Shown here piece by piece: positions 18,964 to 29,024 of a stretch of 64,000 bases of DNA. The notes beneath the pieces were generated by a model that was not told the DNA's origin, searched no databases, and saw only the letters and a list, made by a program, of their open reading frames with translations. Both the position numbers and the translations under genes were made by a program. The first letter of the stretch is position 1. Each line of letters opens with the position of its first letter. The DNA comes from Bradyrhizobium sp. U87765 SZCCT0048 (GTDB lineage: Bacteria; Pseudomonadota; Alphaproteobacteria; Rhizobiales; Xanthobacteraceae), in the NCBI RefSeq assembly GCF_018131225.1, contig NZ_JAFCMM010000007.1, positions 62,001-126,000 on the forward strand. The letters are read 5' to 3'.

Positions 18964-20160
18964 ATGACCGAATCCGCCACCACGGCCCCCATTCCGACCA
19001 GAACCCCGCCCGTGGCCGATAGCCGCGGTTCCCAGGCCGCCCGGGCGGATGCGCCGGCCGGCGCGTCCTGGGCGGTGACCCGCCAGTTGTCGGTGATCGT
19101 TCCGACGTTCAAGGAACGTGACAATGTCGTGACGCTGTACCACCGGCTCGAGGCCACGCTCGCCGGCGTCGACTGGGAAGTCATCTTCGTGGACGACAAT
19201 TCGCCGGATGGCACCTGGCAGGCGGTGCGCGATCTCGCCGCCCGCGATACCCGCGTACGTTGTATCCGCCGCATCGGTCGTCGCGGTCTGTCCGGCGCCT
19301 GCATCGAGGGGATCCTCGCCGCCAGCGCCCCGTTCACCGCGGTGATGGATGCCGACCTGCAGCACGACGAGACCCAGCTGCCCAGGATGCTGGCGCTGCT
19401 GCAGAGCGGCGAAGCCGAGCTCGTGGTCGGCAGCCGCTATATCGAGGGCGGCAGCGCCGATGCATTCGACCGCAGCCGCCTCGGCATCAGCGTCGCAGCC
19501 ACCATGGTCGCCAGGCGCCTGCTCGGCGTGAAGATCGCCGATCCCATGAGCGGCTTCTTCATGATCCGCCGCGACCGTTTCGAGGAACTGGCGCCGTCGC
19601 TCTCGGTGCAGGGCTTCAAGATCCTGCTCGACATCGTCGCCACCGCGCGCGGCACGCTGCGTACCATCGAGGTGCCGTTCGTGTTCGGCTCGCGCCAGCA
19701 TGGCGAGAGCAAACTCGATTCCATGGTCGCGCTCGATTTCTTCGGCCTCGTGCTGGCGAAGCTGACGCGCGATCTGGTGTCGCTGCGCTTCCTGATGTTC
19801 GCGCTGGTTGGCGCCATCGGCCTTGCGGTGCATCTCGTCACGCTGGACCTGGCGATGCTGGTGCTCGACGGCTCGTTTGCCGAAGCGCAGACCATCGCGG
19901 CATTCGTCGCCATGACCAGCAACTTCCTTCTCAACAACGTCCTGACCTACCGCGACCAGCGCCTCAAGGGGCTTGCGATCGCGCGCGGCCTCGTCGTGTT
20001 CTACATCGTCTGCAGCGTCGGACTGCTCGCCAATGTCGGCGTCGCGTTCTCGATCTACAACCAGCGGCCGATCTGGTGGCTGGCGGGCGCGGCCGGCGCA
20101 CTGATGGGCGCGGTCTGGAACTACGCGCTGTCGAGCCTGCTGGTCTGGCGCAGGCGATGA
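18964..20160 (+). CDS. Family 2 glycosyltransferase with GtrA-type membrane domain
   Basis: A 398-aa fusion. After a 40-residue flexible N terminus, a GT-A dolichyl-phosphate-mannose-synthase-like domain runs from about residue 43 to 265 (LSVIVPTFKERDN, VIFVDDNSPDGTW, the DAD motif in VMDADLQHDE near 128-134, MSGFFMIRR). A GtrA-like domain with four helices follows (about 272-395; RFLMFALVGAIGLAVH, FLLNNVLTYRDQ). It probably moves a sugar onto undecaprenyl phosphate at the inner membrane. Its stop overlaps the next glycosyltransferase (ATGA), so the two likely act in series: lipid-sugar donor synthesis, then transfer to a surface polymer or lipid A. Confidence 0.9.
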   Translation: MTESATTAPIPTRTPPVADSRGSQAARADAPAGASWAVTRQLSVIVPTFKERDNVVTLYHRLEATLAGVDWEVIFVDDNSPDGTWQAVRDLAARDTRVRCIRRIGRRGLSGACIEGILAASAPFTAVMDADLQHDETQLPRMLALLQSGEAELVVGSRYIEGGSADAFDRSRLGISVAATMVARRLLGVKIADPMSGFFMIRRDRFEELAPSLSVQGFKILLDIVATARGTLRTIEVPFVFGSRQHGESKLDSMVALDFFGLVLAKLTRDLVSLRFLMFALVGAIGLAVHLVTLDLAMLVLDGSFAEAQTIAAFVAMTSNFLLNNVLTYRDQRLKGLAIARGLVVFYIVCSVGLLANVGVAFSIYNQRPIWWLAGAAGALMGAVWNYALSSLLVWRRR

Positions 20161-21686
20161 TCCGCGCGCGTGTGCGCGAGGTTCCTGCCGTCGCGCTGAT
20201 CGTCGTCGCACTGGTGCTGCTGCGTCTCGTTGCGGCGGCAGTGACGCCGCTGACCTTCGACGAGGCCTACTACTGGACCTGGTCGAAGCATCTTGCCGGC
20301 GGCTATTACGATCACCCGCCGATGGTCGCTGTGATCATTCGTCTCGGCACCCTGATCGCCGGGGACACCGAGCTCGGCGTGCGCCTCGTGGCGGTGCTGC
20401 TTGGCCTGCCGATGAGCTATGCGGTGTACGGCGCGGCGCGGATTCTGTCCGGCAGCAGCCGCGTCGCGGCAAGCGCAACGATCCTGCTCAACGTCACGCT
20501 GATGGTGTCGGTCGGCACGCTGATCGTGACGCCGGACGCGCCGCTGATGGTGGCGGCGGCATTCGTGCTGTTCACCCTCGCCAAGGTGCTGGACACCGGG
20601 CAGGGGGGCTGGTGGCTGGCGGTCGGCCTTGCTGTCGGCGCGGCGCTGCTGTCGAAATACACCGCGCTGCTCTACGGCCTCAGCATCCTCGTCTGGCTGC
20701 TCGCCGTACCCAAGCTGCGCAAGTGGCTGTGGTCGCCCTGGCCGTATCTCGGCGGCATCGTCGCGTTCGCAGTGTTCGCGCCGGTGATCCTGTGGAACCA
20801 GCACCACCAGTGGGTGTCGTTCATCAAGCAGCTCGGCCGCGCCCGCGTCGAGGGCCTGACGCTGCGTTTCGTCGGCGAGATGATCCCGACCCAGTTCGTG
20901 TTCGCCACGCCCGCGGTGTTCATCCTTGGCGCCATGGGGCTGTACGTGCTGGCGCGCCGCGACGGCGGCGCCGCGCCGGCACGGCGGCTGGTCGGCGCGC
21001 TGTTCTGGCCGATCACGCTGTACTTCGTCTGGCATTCGCTGCACGCCCGCGTCGAGGCCAACTGGCTGGGGCCGGTGTATCCGCCGTTCGCCGTCGCCGC
21101 CGCCACCGCCGTTCACAGTCCGCGCTGGCGCGGCGGCACGCAGCGTGTGGTTGCGTTCTGCCGGCGCTGGGCCGCGCCGGGCGGCGTGGTCCTGCTGCTG
21201 GCGCTGGTGGTGCAGGCCAACACCGGCCTGCTGACGGGCTATCGGCGCGACACTTCGGTGCGCAGCATAGGCGTCGGCTGGCCGCAGCTCGCCGCCGGCA
21301 TCGAAGCAGTCCGCCAGCGTACCGGTGCGGCCTGCGTACTGGCGCCGGACTACGGCACGGTCTCGTGGCTGATGTTCTATCTGCCGAAGGACAGCTGTGT
21401 GGTGCAGCCATCGCAGCGCATCCGCTGGGTCAATGCTCCCGAGCCGGATCCGGCACTGCTCGCGGGCAAACTGCTGTTCGTCGACGAGGTGCGTCCCAAT
21501 GGTCAGGCCGCGCTCAAGGCGGCTTACACGCATTTTGAAAAGGTCGTCGAGTTGCCGCGCACGCGCGGACCGCTGACGATCGAGACCTACGAGATCGACT
21601 TGCTCGACGGCGCGAGGGGCGCGGTGCTCGACCGTTCGCCGCCGCCGGAGTTGCAGTCGTCCCGCGCATTGGCGCGCGGGCCGTGA
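20157..21686 (+). CDS. ArnT/PMT-type membrane glycosyltransferase (GT83-like)
   Basis: A 509-aa polytopic protein with roughly 11-12 helices. The first periplasmic loop holds the acidic catalytic motif TFDEAYYWTWSKHL at about residues 33-46, followed by GGYYDHPPMVAVII. This loop pattern is typical of PMT_2/ArnT transferases, which take a sugar from a polyprenyl-phosphate carrier. The C-terminal 100 residues form a periplasmic domain with Cys in GAACVLAPDYG and PKDSCVVQP. It overlaps the upstream glycosyltransferase by 4 bp; that enzyme would supply the lipid-linked sugar. The acceptor (lipid A, polysaccharide or protein) is not known. Confidence 0.88.
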   Translation: MIRARVREVPAVALIVVALVLLRLVAAAVTPLTFDEAYYWTWSKHLAGGYYDHPPMVAVIIRLGTLIAGDTELGVRLVAVLLGLPMSYAVYGAARILSGSSRVAASATILLNVTLMVSVGTLIVTPDAPLMVAAAFVLFTLAKVLDTGQGGWWLAVGLAVGAALLSKYTALLYGLSILVWLLAVPKLRKWLWSPWPYLGGIVAFAVFAPVILWNQHHQWVSFIKQLGRARVEGLTLRFVGEMIPTQFVFATPAVFILGAMGLYVLARRDGGAAPARRLVGALFWPITLYFVWHSLHARVEANWLGPVYPPFAVAAATAVHSPRWRGGTQRVVAFCRRWAAPGGVVLLLALVVQANTGLLTGYRRDTSVRSIGVGWPQLAAGIEAVRQRTGAACVLAPDYGTVSWLMFYLPKDSCVVQPSQRIRWVNAPEPDPALLAGKLLFVDEVRPNGQAALKAAYTHFEKVVELPRTRGPLTIETYEIDLLDGARGAVLDRSPPPELQSSRALARGP

Positions 21687-21689
21687 GTG

Positions 21690-22055
21690 TCAGGCGTCGA
21701 TGCCGCCGTGCAGAACCACGGCAGGTGTTGTGGTGATCTTCGCCTGATCGGGCCGGTGTTCGTACAGGCGATTGCTGGCGTGCAGCAGCGCCATGTCGAA
21801 CAGAGAGCGGAAGGTGTCGTCGTCGGACAGCTGACGCGCCGCGAGGCAGAGATCGCTCAGCGCCTCGAGCCGCAGCTCACGCAACGCTGTCGAGTCGCAC
21901 GGCTGCAGGGCCAGCCTGCTGACGAGTTCGGCAAAGCGCTTGAGTTCGTCGACCGCGCTGTTGAGATCGTCCGATGTTGTTGCGATAGATCGGCCGTTGC
22001 GCTTGCGCTTGTCGTCCACAGCCATAACTTGAGGTCTGCTATGTGCAGATATCAT
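21690..22055 (-). CDS. Unrecognised small protein, helical
   Basis: A 121-aa cytoplasmic protein without recognised family. The sequence is predicted mostly helical (DDLNSAVDELKRFAELVSRL; ELRLEALSDLCLAARQLSDD). ATG at 22055 is preferred because AGGGGGAA lies about 6 bp upstream; an alternative start is MAVDDKRKR at 22022. It is convergent with the glycosyltransferase gene with only 3 bp between stops. The upstream 300 bp is AT-richer and holds no other supported gene on this strand. Confidence 0.55.
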   Translation of the reverse strand: MISAHSRPQVMAVDDKRKRNGRSIATTSDDLNSAVDELKRFAELVSRLALQPCDSTALRELRLEALSDLCLAARQLSDDDTFRSLFDMALLHASNRLYEHRPDQAKITTTPAVVLHGGIDA

Positions 22056-22364
22056 GGCATTCCCCCTAGCATTATTGACTTGAAATGAATCTAAGCCGAT
22101 TCGACGCGCGTTGGGCAACTGTCAAAACGTCGGCGACTGCACGTTTGCTGGGCGCGCGGAACCTGGCGACGCAATACGCGTATTTGCGGATATGCCTTAA
22201 ATTAACGTGTTAAATGGTTCTGCGGCGAACGTGGCGCGCGTTGAGTGGCGCGTCGTGGCGCTTGCCGACGTGCCGGGAACAGCGATGCTGTTTGACCAGG
22301 TGTGAACGCGCGTCATCGTCCGATGGTCTATGCTGTGATGGCGTTGGCAATGCGTGGAGATGCC
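22056..22364. other. Intergenic region, no gene seen
   Basis: About 310 bp between two divergent small genes. The AT-richer part near 22060-22215 (for example ACTTGAAATGAATC and TTAAATTAACGTGTTAAATG) is probably promoter DNA for both. No convincing hairpin, tRNA or ORF with coding character was found. Confidence 0.5.
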
Positions 22365-22511
22365 ATGGCGACTTTCGAACTGATCGTGGTCGTACTCTGC
22401 CTCGTCGCGGCGTCGCTCGTCGCGCTCACCGACCTGATGCGCGCCAGTCCGGTGTTGAGGCGCGGTGTCGGCGGCTATTTCCAGCATGGAGATCGCCGCG
22501 ATCGCCGATGA
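22365..22511 (+). CDS. Small single-helix membrane protein
   Basis: A 48-aa frame beginning MATFELIVVVLCLVAASLVA, one clear transmembrane helix, then an Arg/Gly-rich cytoplasmic tail (SPVLRRGVGGYFQHGD). GGAGATGCC precedes the ATG. It lies upstream of the groEL terminator on the opposite strand. The hydrophobic helix followed by a positively charged tail is a plausible micro-protein; no family is recognised. Confidence 0.4.
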   Translation: MATFELIVVVLCLVAASLVALTDLMRASPVLRRGVGGYFQHGDRRDRR

Positions 22512-22541
22512 GGCGTCGTTGTTGTCGGGGCTTGGCGCAAC

Positions 22542-22572
22542 AAAAAAAGCCCGGCATCGCTGCCGGGCTTTT
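22542..22572 (-). terminator. Rho-independent terminator of groES-groEL
   Basis: On the minus strand a GC-rich stem (AAGCCCGGCA / TGCCGGGCTT, 4-nt loop) is followed by a run of seven T. It begins about 24 bp past the groEL stop codon, so it should end the groES-groEL transcript. Confidence 0.9.
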
Positions 22573-22595
22573 CGTGTCTCGATGGGGGAGTAGAC

Positions 22596-24236
<1,641 letters not shown>

Positions 24237-24273
24237 TGTTTCGCTTCCTTAGGATGAATTGACGAAAGTGCGC

Positions 24274-24588
24274 TTACGCGGCCTTCTTGCCGGCGCTCTG
24301 GCCTTCCAGCACGCCGAGGATGTCGCTTTCCTTCATGATCAGCAGGTCGGTGCCATCGATCTTCACCTCGGTGCCCGACCACTTGCCGAACAGCACGACA
24401 TCGCCGACCTTGAGGTCGATCGGGATCAGCTTGCCGGCCTCGTCACGGCCACCCGGACCCACGGCGACGATCTCACCCTGGGACGGCTTCTCCTTCGCGC
24501 TGTCGGGGATGATGATGCCGCCGGCCGTCTTGGTGTCGGCGTCGATGCGCTTGACCACAACACGATCGTGAAGCGGACGGAATTTCAT
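24274..24588 (-). CDS. groES: Co-chaperonin GroES
   Basis: A 104-aa cap protein for GroEL. It shows MKFRPLHDRVVVKRID at the N terminus, the mobile loop TKTAGGIIIPDSAKEKPSQG near residues 20-39, and the roof/C-terminal parts KVGDVVLFGKWSGTEVKIDG. ATG at 24588 follows AGGAGAAACGCG on the minus strand; the open frame upstream is leader sequence. First gene of the groES-groEL operon, behind a sigma32-like promoter and a CIRCE-like operator. Confidence 0.97.
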   Translation of the reverse strand: MKFRPLHDRVVVKRIDADTKTAGGIIIPDSAKEKPSQGEIVAVGPGGRDEAGKLIPIDLKVGDVVLFGKWSGTEVKIDGTDLLIMKESDILGVLEGQSAGKKAA

Positions 24589-24632
24589 CGCGTTTCTCCT
24601 AAGTCTATACAAAATTTGGAATTTCGCTTGTT

Positions 24633-24659
24633 TTAGCAGTCTCGCTGCCTGAGTGCCAG
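24633..24659. promoter_or_regulatory. CIRCE-like operator (HrcA site) upstream of groES
   Basis: TTAGCAGTC-N9-GAGTGCCAG keeps the 9-bp spacing of the CIRCE consensus TTAGCACTC-N9-GAGTGCTAA, with one mismatch in the left arm and two in the right. It sits 45 bp upstream of the groES start and just downstream of the predicted promoter, where HrcA would block transcription. Confidence 0.7.
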
Positions 24660-24672
24660 CGAGGCTTGCCCC

Positions 24673-24702
24673 GAGATAGTCGGCGGCCATGCCAGGATCA
24701 AG
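24673..24702 (-). promoter_or_regulatory. Predicted sigma32 (RpoH)-type promoter for groES-groEL
   Basis: On the minus strand CTTGATC (-35-like, 24702-24696) and CTATCTC (-10-like, 24679-24673) are 16 bp apart, close to the alphaproteobacterial RpoH pattern (CTTGA, then CYTATNT). A transcript starting near 24666 would run through the CIRCE-like site. This is inference from sequence resemblance only. Confidence 0.5.
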
Positions 24703-24921
24703 TGGATTTGGGGAAAAATTTGGCACTCGAAAAGACCGACTGCCAGCCGTCCTGCGATCGTCGTTAACACATCCCTCGGCAGTTTTGTCAGCAATCTCCG
24801 TGCGCTGCTGCTAATGCATTGAAAATAAACAATTTATTCGTAAATTGAGCTTGTGATGACAGGCGTGAATCCAGCAGATTTTCCAAGGGCGCCGATCGCG
24901 CCCGACATGGGGAGAACTGGC

Positions 24922-25218
24922 ATGACGTCGAATGTGACCTTGAAGGGGGCTGTCGCGAAGGATTTTGCCAAGCAGCTCGCGGGCTACGGCCTGACCACGG
25001 CCGAGATTCTGTACCGCCGGCCGGACCACACATGGCTGCTCCAGAGCTATGTCTGGCAGGATTACGACCTGTTCCCGAACTTTCCAGCGCTCAACGGCTT
25101 CCTGGCGTTCTGGCAGGACAAAATCGAGGGGGCGCTGTTTTCTGTCACCGTCGCGCACTCCCGCCTGATCAAGCCTGCCGAGATCAAGGCGGTGGACGGC
25201 GTGTTCCGCCTGCATTGA
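24922..25218 (+). CDS. usg: Usg family protein
   Basis: A 98-aa protein of the Usg family, named from genes near trpF in some alphaproteobacteria; function unknown. It shows the hallmark blocks KDFAKQLAGYGLTTAEILYR, WLLQSYVWQDYDLFPNFPAL, GFLAFWQDKIEGALFSV and HSRLIKPAEIKAVDG. ATG at 24922 is chosen for the GGGGAGAAC site just upstream; in-frame ATG codons at 24907 and 24853 are alternatives. It is divergent from groES and precedes the histone-tail cupin gene by 76 bp. Confidence 0.85.
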   Translation: MTSNVTLKGAVAKDFAKQLAGYGLTTAEILYRRPDHTWLLQSYVWQDYDLFPNFPALNGFLAFWQDKIEGALFSVTVAHSRLIKPAEIKAVDGVFRLH

Positions 25219-25294
25219 AGCCGCGTGAGCGGCCGCGTTGCCGCTGTGCGCCGTGCTCGCTAGGCTGGCCGGCACGCTCAAGGGAGGGCGTGCC

Positions 25295-26002
25295 ATGACC
25301 CAAAAGAGTACGGCAAAAAAGCAGGCGGCAAGAACGAAAGCTGCGCGGACAAAAGCGGCGGCAGAGAAGACGACACGGGCCCAAACCAGCAGCGCCCGGA
25401 CTAGGGCGGCGGTTCGCAAATCCGCCGCACCCAAGGATGCCGTTCGCAAGGCTGCCGTTCGCAAGACCGCTGGGAGCAAGCCCGCCGTGCGCAAGGCGGC
25501 TGTTCAGAAGAAGGCTGCTGTTCAGAAGACAGCTGCTCAAAAGATCGCTGCGCGGCGTGCGACGTCGAAGCGCGCGGCCGGCAAGGTCGCCCGCAAACCG
25601 GTTCGGAGCGCCCCGCGTCCGCCGCAGCGTTTCGTGGTCAGCCATCATCGGGACGAGGACTTCGCCCCGGGCTTGCGATCCTATGCCCATTACCGCGACC
25701 TCGGCATCGCGGAGGCGACCCACGGGCTCGCCCAGGCGCATGTCATCCGCCTTGTCGGCCCCTGCGATCCCGCCGAGGTGTCGAAGCTGCACTACCACGA
25801 CATCGAATTTCAGATGGTCTACGTGCTCAAGGGTTGGGTGAAGGCCGAGTTCGACGGCGAGGGCGCGATCACCATGCAGGTGGGCAGCTGCTGGATCCAG
25901 CCGCCGCGCATCCGCCACATGATCCTCGATTATTCCGACGATTGCGAGCTGCTGGAGATCATTCTGCCCGCGCAATTCGACACGGTGGAGTTGACCGCCT
26001 GA
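25295..26002 (+). CDS. Cupin protein with long histone-H1-like Lys/Ala/Arg-rich N-terminal tail
   Basis: A 235-aa two-part protein. Residues 1-108 are low-complexity, basic and Ala-rich, with repeating blocks such as AVRKAAVRKTAG, AVQKKAAVQKTAAQK and RATSKRAAGKVARKP, resembling bacterial histone-H1-like tails. Residues about 112-235 form a single cupin domain; metal ligands are probably His166, His168 and Glu171 (LHYHDIEFQ) with His208 (RIRHMILDY). The tail could bind DNA, RNA or polyphosphate; the cupin could bind a small ligand. AAGGGAGGGCG precedes ATG 25295. The tail is continuous in frame with the domain, so it is not an annotation artefact. No function is assigned. Confidence 0.85.
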   Translation: MTQKSTAKKQAARTKAARTKAAAEKTTRAQTSSARTRAAVRKSAAPKDAVRKAAVRKTAGSKPAVRKAAVQKKAAVQKTAAQKIAARRATSKRAAGKVARKPVRSAPRPPQRFVVSHHRDEDFAPGLRSYAHYRDLGIAEATHGLAQAHVIRLVGPCDPAEVSKLHYHDIEFQMVYVLKGWVKAEFDGEGAITMQVGSCWIQPPRIRHMILDYSDDCELLEIILPAQFDTVELTA

Positions 26003-26081
26003 CGTCACCGCCGACGGCAGGCCGCGCCGGACCGCGCAGGCGGCCCGGCGTTGCGTTGTCGTTCGGCTGGCTGTCTGATGC

Positions 26082-27566
26082 TCACGGCGCCAGCGTGCGT
26101 CCGGCGAGCGGTGCCGCCTGCGGCGCGCGGCCCGAGAGCGCATAGTAAACGAGGCCGCCGAGCAGGGCGCCGATCAGCCAGCCCCAGTCGCCGACACTGG
26201 CGATAAGGCCGTAGGCGCCGCTGAGCGCGAGGCCGATCGAGACGACGCCGGAGATCGCCAGGGTCACCAGTGCGCGGTTGTTCCAGCCGCTCTGGTAGTA
26301 CAGCGCGCCCTGCGGCGACAGGGTGTAGAGATCCTCGATCGCCACGTTCTGCTTCTTCACGAGGTAGTAGTCGCAGATCATGATGCCGAACATCGGCCCG
26401 AGCACCGCGCCGAAGATGCTGACGAAGATGGTGATCGCCTGGGGGCTGGCGACGAAAAGCCACGGGCACACCAACACCGACAGGATCGATGTGATCAGGC
26501 CGCCGAGCCGGAAGCTGATGCGCTCCGGCCTGAGGTTGGCGATGTCATAGGCCGGCGACACGAAGTTAGCGACGATGTTGATGCCCATGGTGGCGACGAT
26601 GAAGGTGATCGAGCCCAGCGCCACCACCCACGGGTTGCCGATGCGCTCGACGATGTGCACCGGGTCCATGATGGCCTCGCCGAACACGTTGAGCGTGCCG
26701 GCGGTGACGATCACCGTGATGATCGCGAACACCAGGAAGTTCAGCGGCAGGCCGAGGAAATTGCCGAGCGTCATCGCGCGCTCGTCGCGGGCGAAGCGCG
26801 CGAAGTCGCCGAAGTTGAGCAGCAGCGCCGCGAAGTAGGCGACGATCAGCATGGCGGCGTTGGCCATGTGACCGAGGCTTGATCCCGCCGCCGGCTTGCC
26901 GAGCTGCAGCGACAGGCTGGACAGGCCGGACTGCGACAGGATCCAGATCGCCAGCGCGACCATCACGACATAGACCGCCGGTCCGCAGAAATCGATGAAG
27001 CGGCGGATGGTCTCCATGCCGTTGAGGAAGATCAGCAGCTGGAACAGCCACATGAACAGGAAGCTGAGCCAGCCGAGCGTCGACAGGCCGAGGATGCTGT
27101 TGTGGGTCAGCGCTTCCGCCGACGGCGCGAAGCTCAGCACCAGCACCTGCACGGCTTTCGATGCGAAGTAGGTCTGCACGCCGTACCACACGATGCCGAC
27201 GACGCCGCGGATCACCGCGGCGAGGTTGGCGCCCATCACGCCGAATGCCATGCGCGCCACGACTGGATAGGGAATGCCGTATTTGAGCGAGGGCCGTCCG
27301 ATCAGGTTCATCAGCAGGTACACCGCGACGATGCCGACGACCATCGCCACAAGCACTTGCCAGCCGGTCAGGCCGAGGAAGAACAGGCTTGCGGCGAAGG
27401 TGTAACCACCGACCGAATGCACGTCGGACATCCACATCGAGAAGATGTCGAACGCGCCCCAGGTGCGGCCGCCGGGCGCGGTCGGCGCGAGATCGGCGTT
27501 GATGAGGCGGGGGTCGGCGCCGGGAACATCGAGCACCGGCGGCGTGCCGTGACTGTGGGTGGTCAT
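26082..27566 (-). CDS. NCS1-family nucleobase/allantoin-type permease
   Basis: A 494-aa inner-membrane transporter of the NCS1 family (cytosine, uracil, hydantoin, allantoin or thiamine-type substrates). It has about 12 helices. The start of helix 1 (FDIFSMWMSDVHSVGGY, about 41-57) matches the NCS1 substrate-site region, and PYPVVARMAFGVMGANLAAV near 108-127 is another hallmark. ATG at 27566 is preferred; the frame stays open upstream into the next gene. It lies 74 bp downstream of the CNT nucleoside transporter on the same strand, which suggests a purine or pyrimidine uptake unit. Confidence 0.87.
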   Translation of the reverse strand: MTTHSHGTPPVLDVPGADPRLINADLAPTAPGGRTWGAFDIFSMWMSDVHSVGGYTFAASLFFLGLTGWQVLVAMVVGIVAVYLLMNLIGRPSLKYGIPYPVVARMAFGVMGANLAAVIRGVVGIVWYGVQTYFASKAVQVLVLSFAPSAEALTHNSILGLSTLGWLSFLFMWLFQLLIFLNGMETIRRFIDFCGPAVYVVMVALAIWILSQSGLSSLSLQLGKPAAGSSLGHMANAAMLIVAYFAALLLNFGDFARFARDERAMTLGNFLGLPLNFLVFAIITVIVTAGTLNVFGEAIMDPVHIVERIGNPWVVALGSITFIVATMGINIVANFVSPAYDIANLRPERISFRLGGLITSILSVLVCPWLFVASPQAITIFVSIFGAVLGPMFGIMICDYYLVKKQNVAIEDLYTLSPQGALYYQSGWNNRALVTLAISGVVSIGLALSGAYGLIASVGDWGWLIGALLGGLVYYALSGRAPQAAPLAGRTLAP

Positions 27567-27640
27567 GGATGCGCTCCCTTGTTGCGGCCTGTTTTTCGAA
27601 GCAAGTCCCGGGCCAGGGTCGCAGCGCCGGTCGGGACAGA

Positions 27641-28891
27641 TCAGGTCATCGTGCCGACGATGGCACCGATCACGCAGGTGGTGATGGTGCCTGCCACCAC
27701 CGAGCGCAGGCCCAGCGCATGGATGTCGGCGCGCCGTTCCGGCGCCATGATGTCGAGGCCGCCGACCATGATGCCGAGGCTGCCGAAATTGGCGAAGCCG
27801 CACAGCGCGTACAGCATGATCAGGCGCGAACGCGCATCGAGCGTGCCGTCGGCAAGCCGGGAGAATTCGACGTAGGCGACGAGCTCGTTGAGGATGGTCT
27901 TGATCCCCATCAGCCGTCCGCCGGTCAGCGCCTGGTCCCAGGGCAGGCCCATCAGCCAGCACACCGGCGCCATCAGCAGGCCGAGCAGGCGCTGCAGCGA
28001 CACGGCGCTGCCGGCGACCTGCGGCAGCAGGCCGAGGATGGCATTGGCGAGATGCACCAGCGCCACCAGCACCAGCAGCATGGCGATGATGTTGAGAAAC
28101 AGTTCGAGGCCCGCGGCGGTGCCCTTGACGATGGCGTCCATGGTGTTGGCGGCGACCGCGCCGGGATCGTCGAGCGCGCCGCCGGTGCGGCGCGGCTCGG
28201 TCTCCGGCACCATGATCAGGCTGACCAGGATCGCGGCCGGCGCGCCGAGCACCGAGGCGATGACGAAATGCGCCGCAGCGCCCGGGATCAGCGGCGCCAG
28301 CAGCGTGGCGTAGAGTACGAGCACGGTGCCGGCGATGCCGGCCATGCCGCCGGTCATCACCAGGAACAGCTCGCTCCGGGTGAGCTGGGCGAGGTAGGGC
28401 CGGATGAACAGCGGCGCCTCGACCATGCCGAGGAAGATGTTGGCGGCGGTCGACAGGCCTACTGCGCCGCCGATGCCCAGCGTGCGCTCCAGCACGGCCG
28501 CCATGCCGCGCACCAGCGGCGGCAGCACGCGCCAGTGGAACAGCAGCGTGGTCAGGGCGCTGGTCACCAGCACCACGGGCAGCGCCTGGAAGGCGAGGAT
28601 GAAGTCGGCGCCCGGGGTCTTAATATCGAACGGCGGCGGGCTGCCACCGACATAGCCGAACACGAACGCGCTCCCGGCGCGGGCGGCATCGGCGATGGCG
28701 CCGACGGCATCGTTGATGGCCGCGAACGCCGCCGCAAGGAAGGGCAGGCGCAGCAGGGCGAGGGCGGTGACGATGGTGACCGCGAGGGCAATGGCCGCCT
28801 GTGCCCAGTTCACCGAACGGCGGTTTTCCCCGAGCGCAAAGGCGACGAGGAGCAGCACCACGATTCCGAACGCGGATTGCAACTGAGGCAT
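27641..28891 (-). CDS. CNT-family (NupC-like) nucleoside transporter
   Basis: A 416-aa concentrative nucleoside transporter that imports nucleosides with a cation. Hallmarks are TAANIFLGMVEAPLFIRPYL near residues 147-166, FLVMTGGMAGIAGTVLVLYA near 177-196, LNELVAYVEF near 333-342 and YALCGFANFGSLGIMVGGL near 358-376. ATG 28891 is used; an ATG six codons upstream is possible. It lies between the SDR gene (133 bp upstream, with a GCTCCGCGA/TCGCGGAGC hairpin between) and the NCS1 permease gene. Confidence 0.9.
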   Translation of the reverse strand: MPQLQSAFGIVVLLLVAFALGENRRSVNWAQAAIALAVTIVTALALLRLPFLAAAFAAINDAVGAIADAARAGSAFVFGYVGGSPPPFDIKTPGADFILAFQALPVVLVTSALTTLLFHWRVLPPLVRGMAAVLERTLGIGGAVGLSTAANIFLGMVEAPLFIRPYLAQLTRSELFLVMTGGMAGIAGTVLVLYATLLAPLIPGAAAHFVIASVLGAPAAILVSLIMVPETEPRRTGGALDDPGAVAANTMDAIVKGTAAGLELFLNIIAMLLVLVALVHLANAILGLLPQVAGSAVSLQRLLGLLMAPVCWLMGLPWDQALTGGRLMGIKTILNELVAYVEFSRLADGTLDARSRLIMLYALCGFANFGSLGIMVGGLDIMAPERRADIHALGLRSVVAGTITTCVIGAIVGTMT

Positions 28892-29024
28892 TGCTCGCCG
28901 GCCCGCCATCTGCGCCGGCGCCGCTCCGCGATGTCGCGGAGCGTCAGAGCCGCCAGCCCACCCAACGGGTCATGAGAGCAGCAGACGGGCGCTTTGGAAA
29001 GAGCTTCGCGCCCGCCCAGTTGTG

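Noticed and set aside
25300..25620. Apparent DNA repeats like a short array
   Set aside because: They are codon-level repeats of the Lys/Ala-rich protein tail, with variable unit length, not a CRISPR or satellite.
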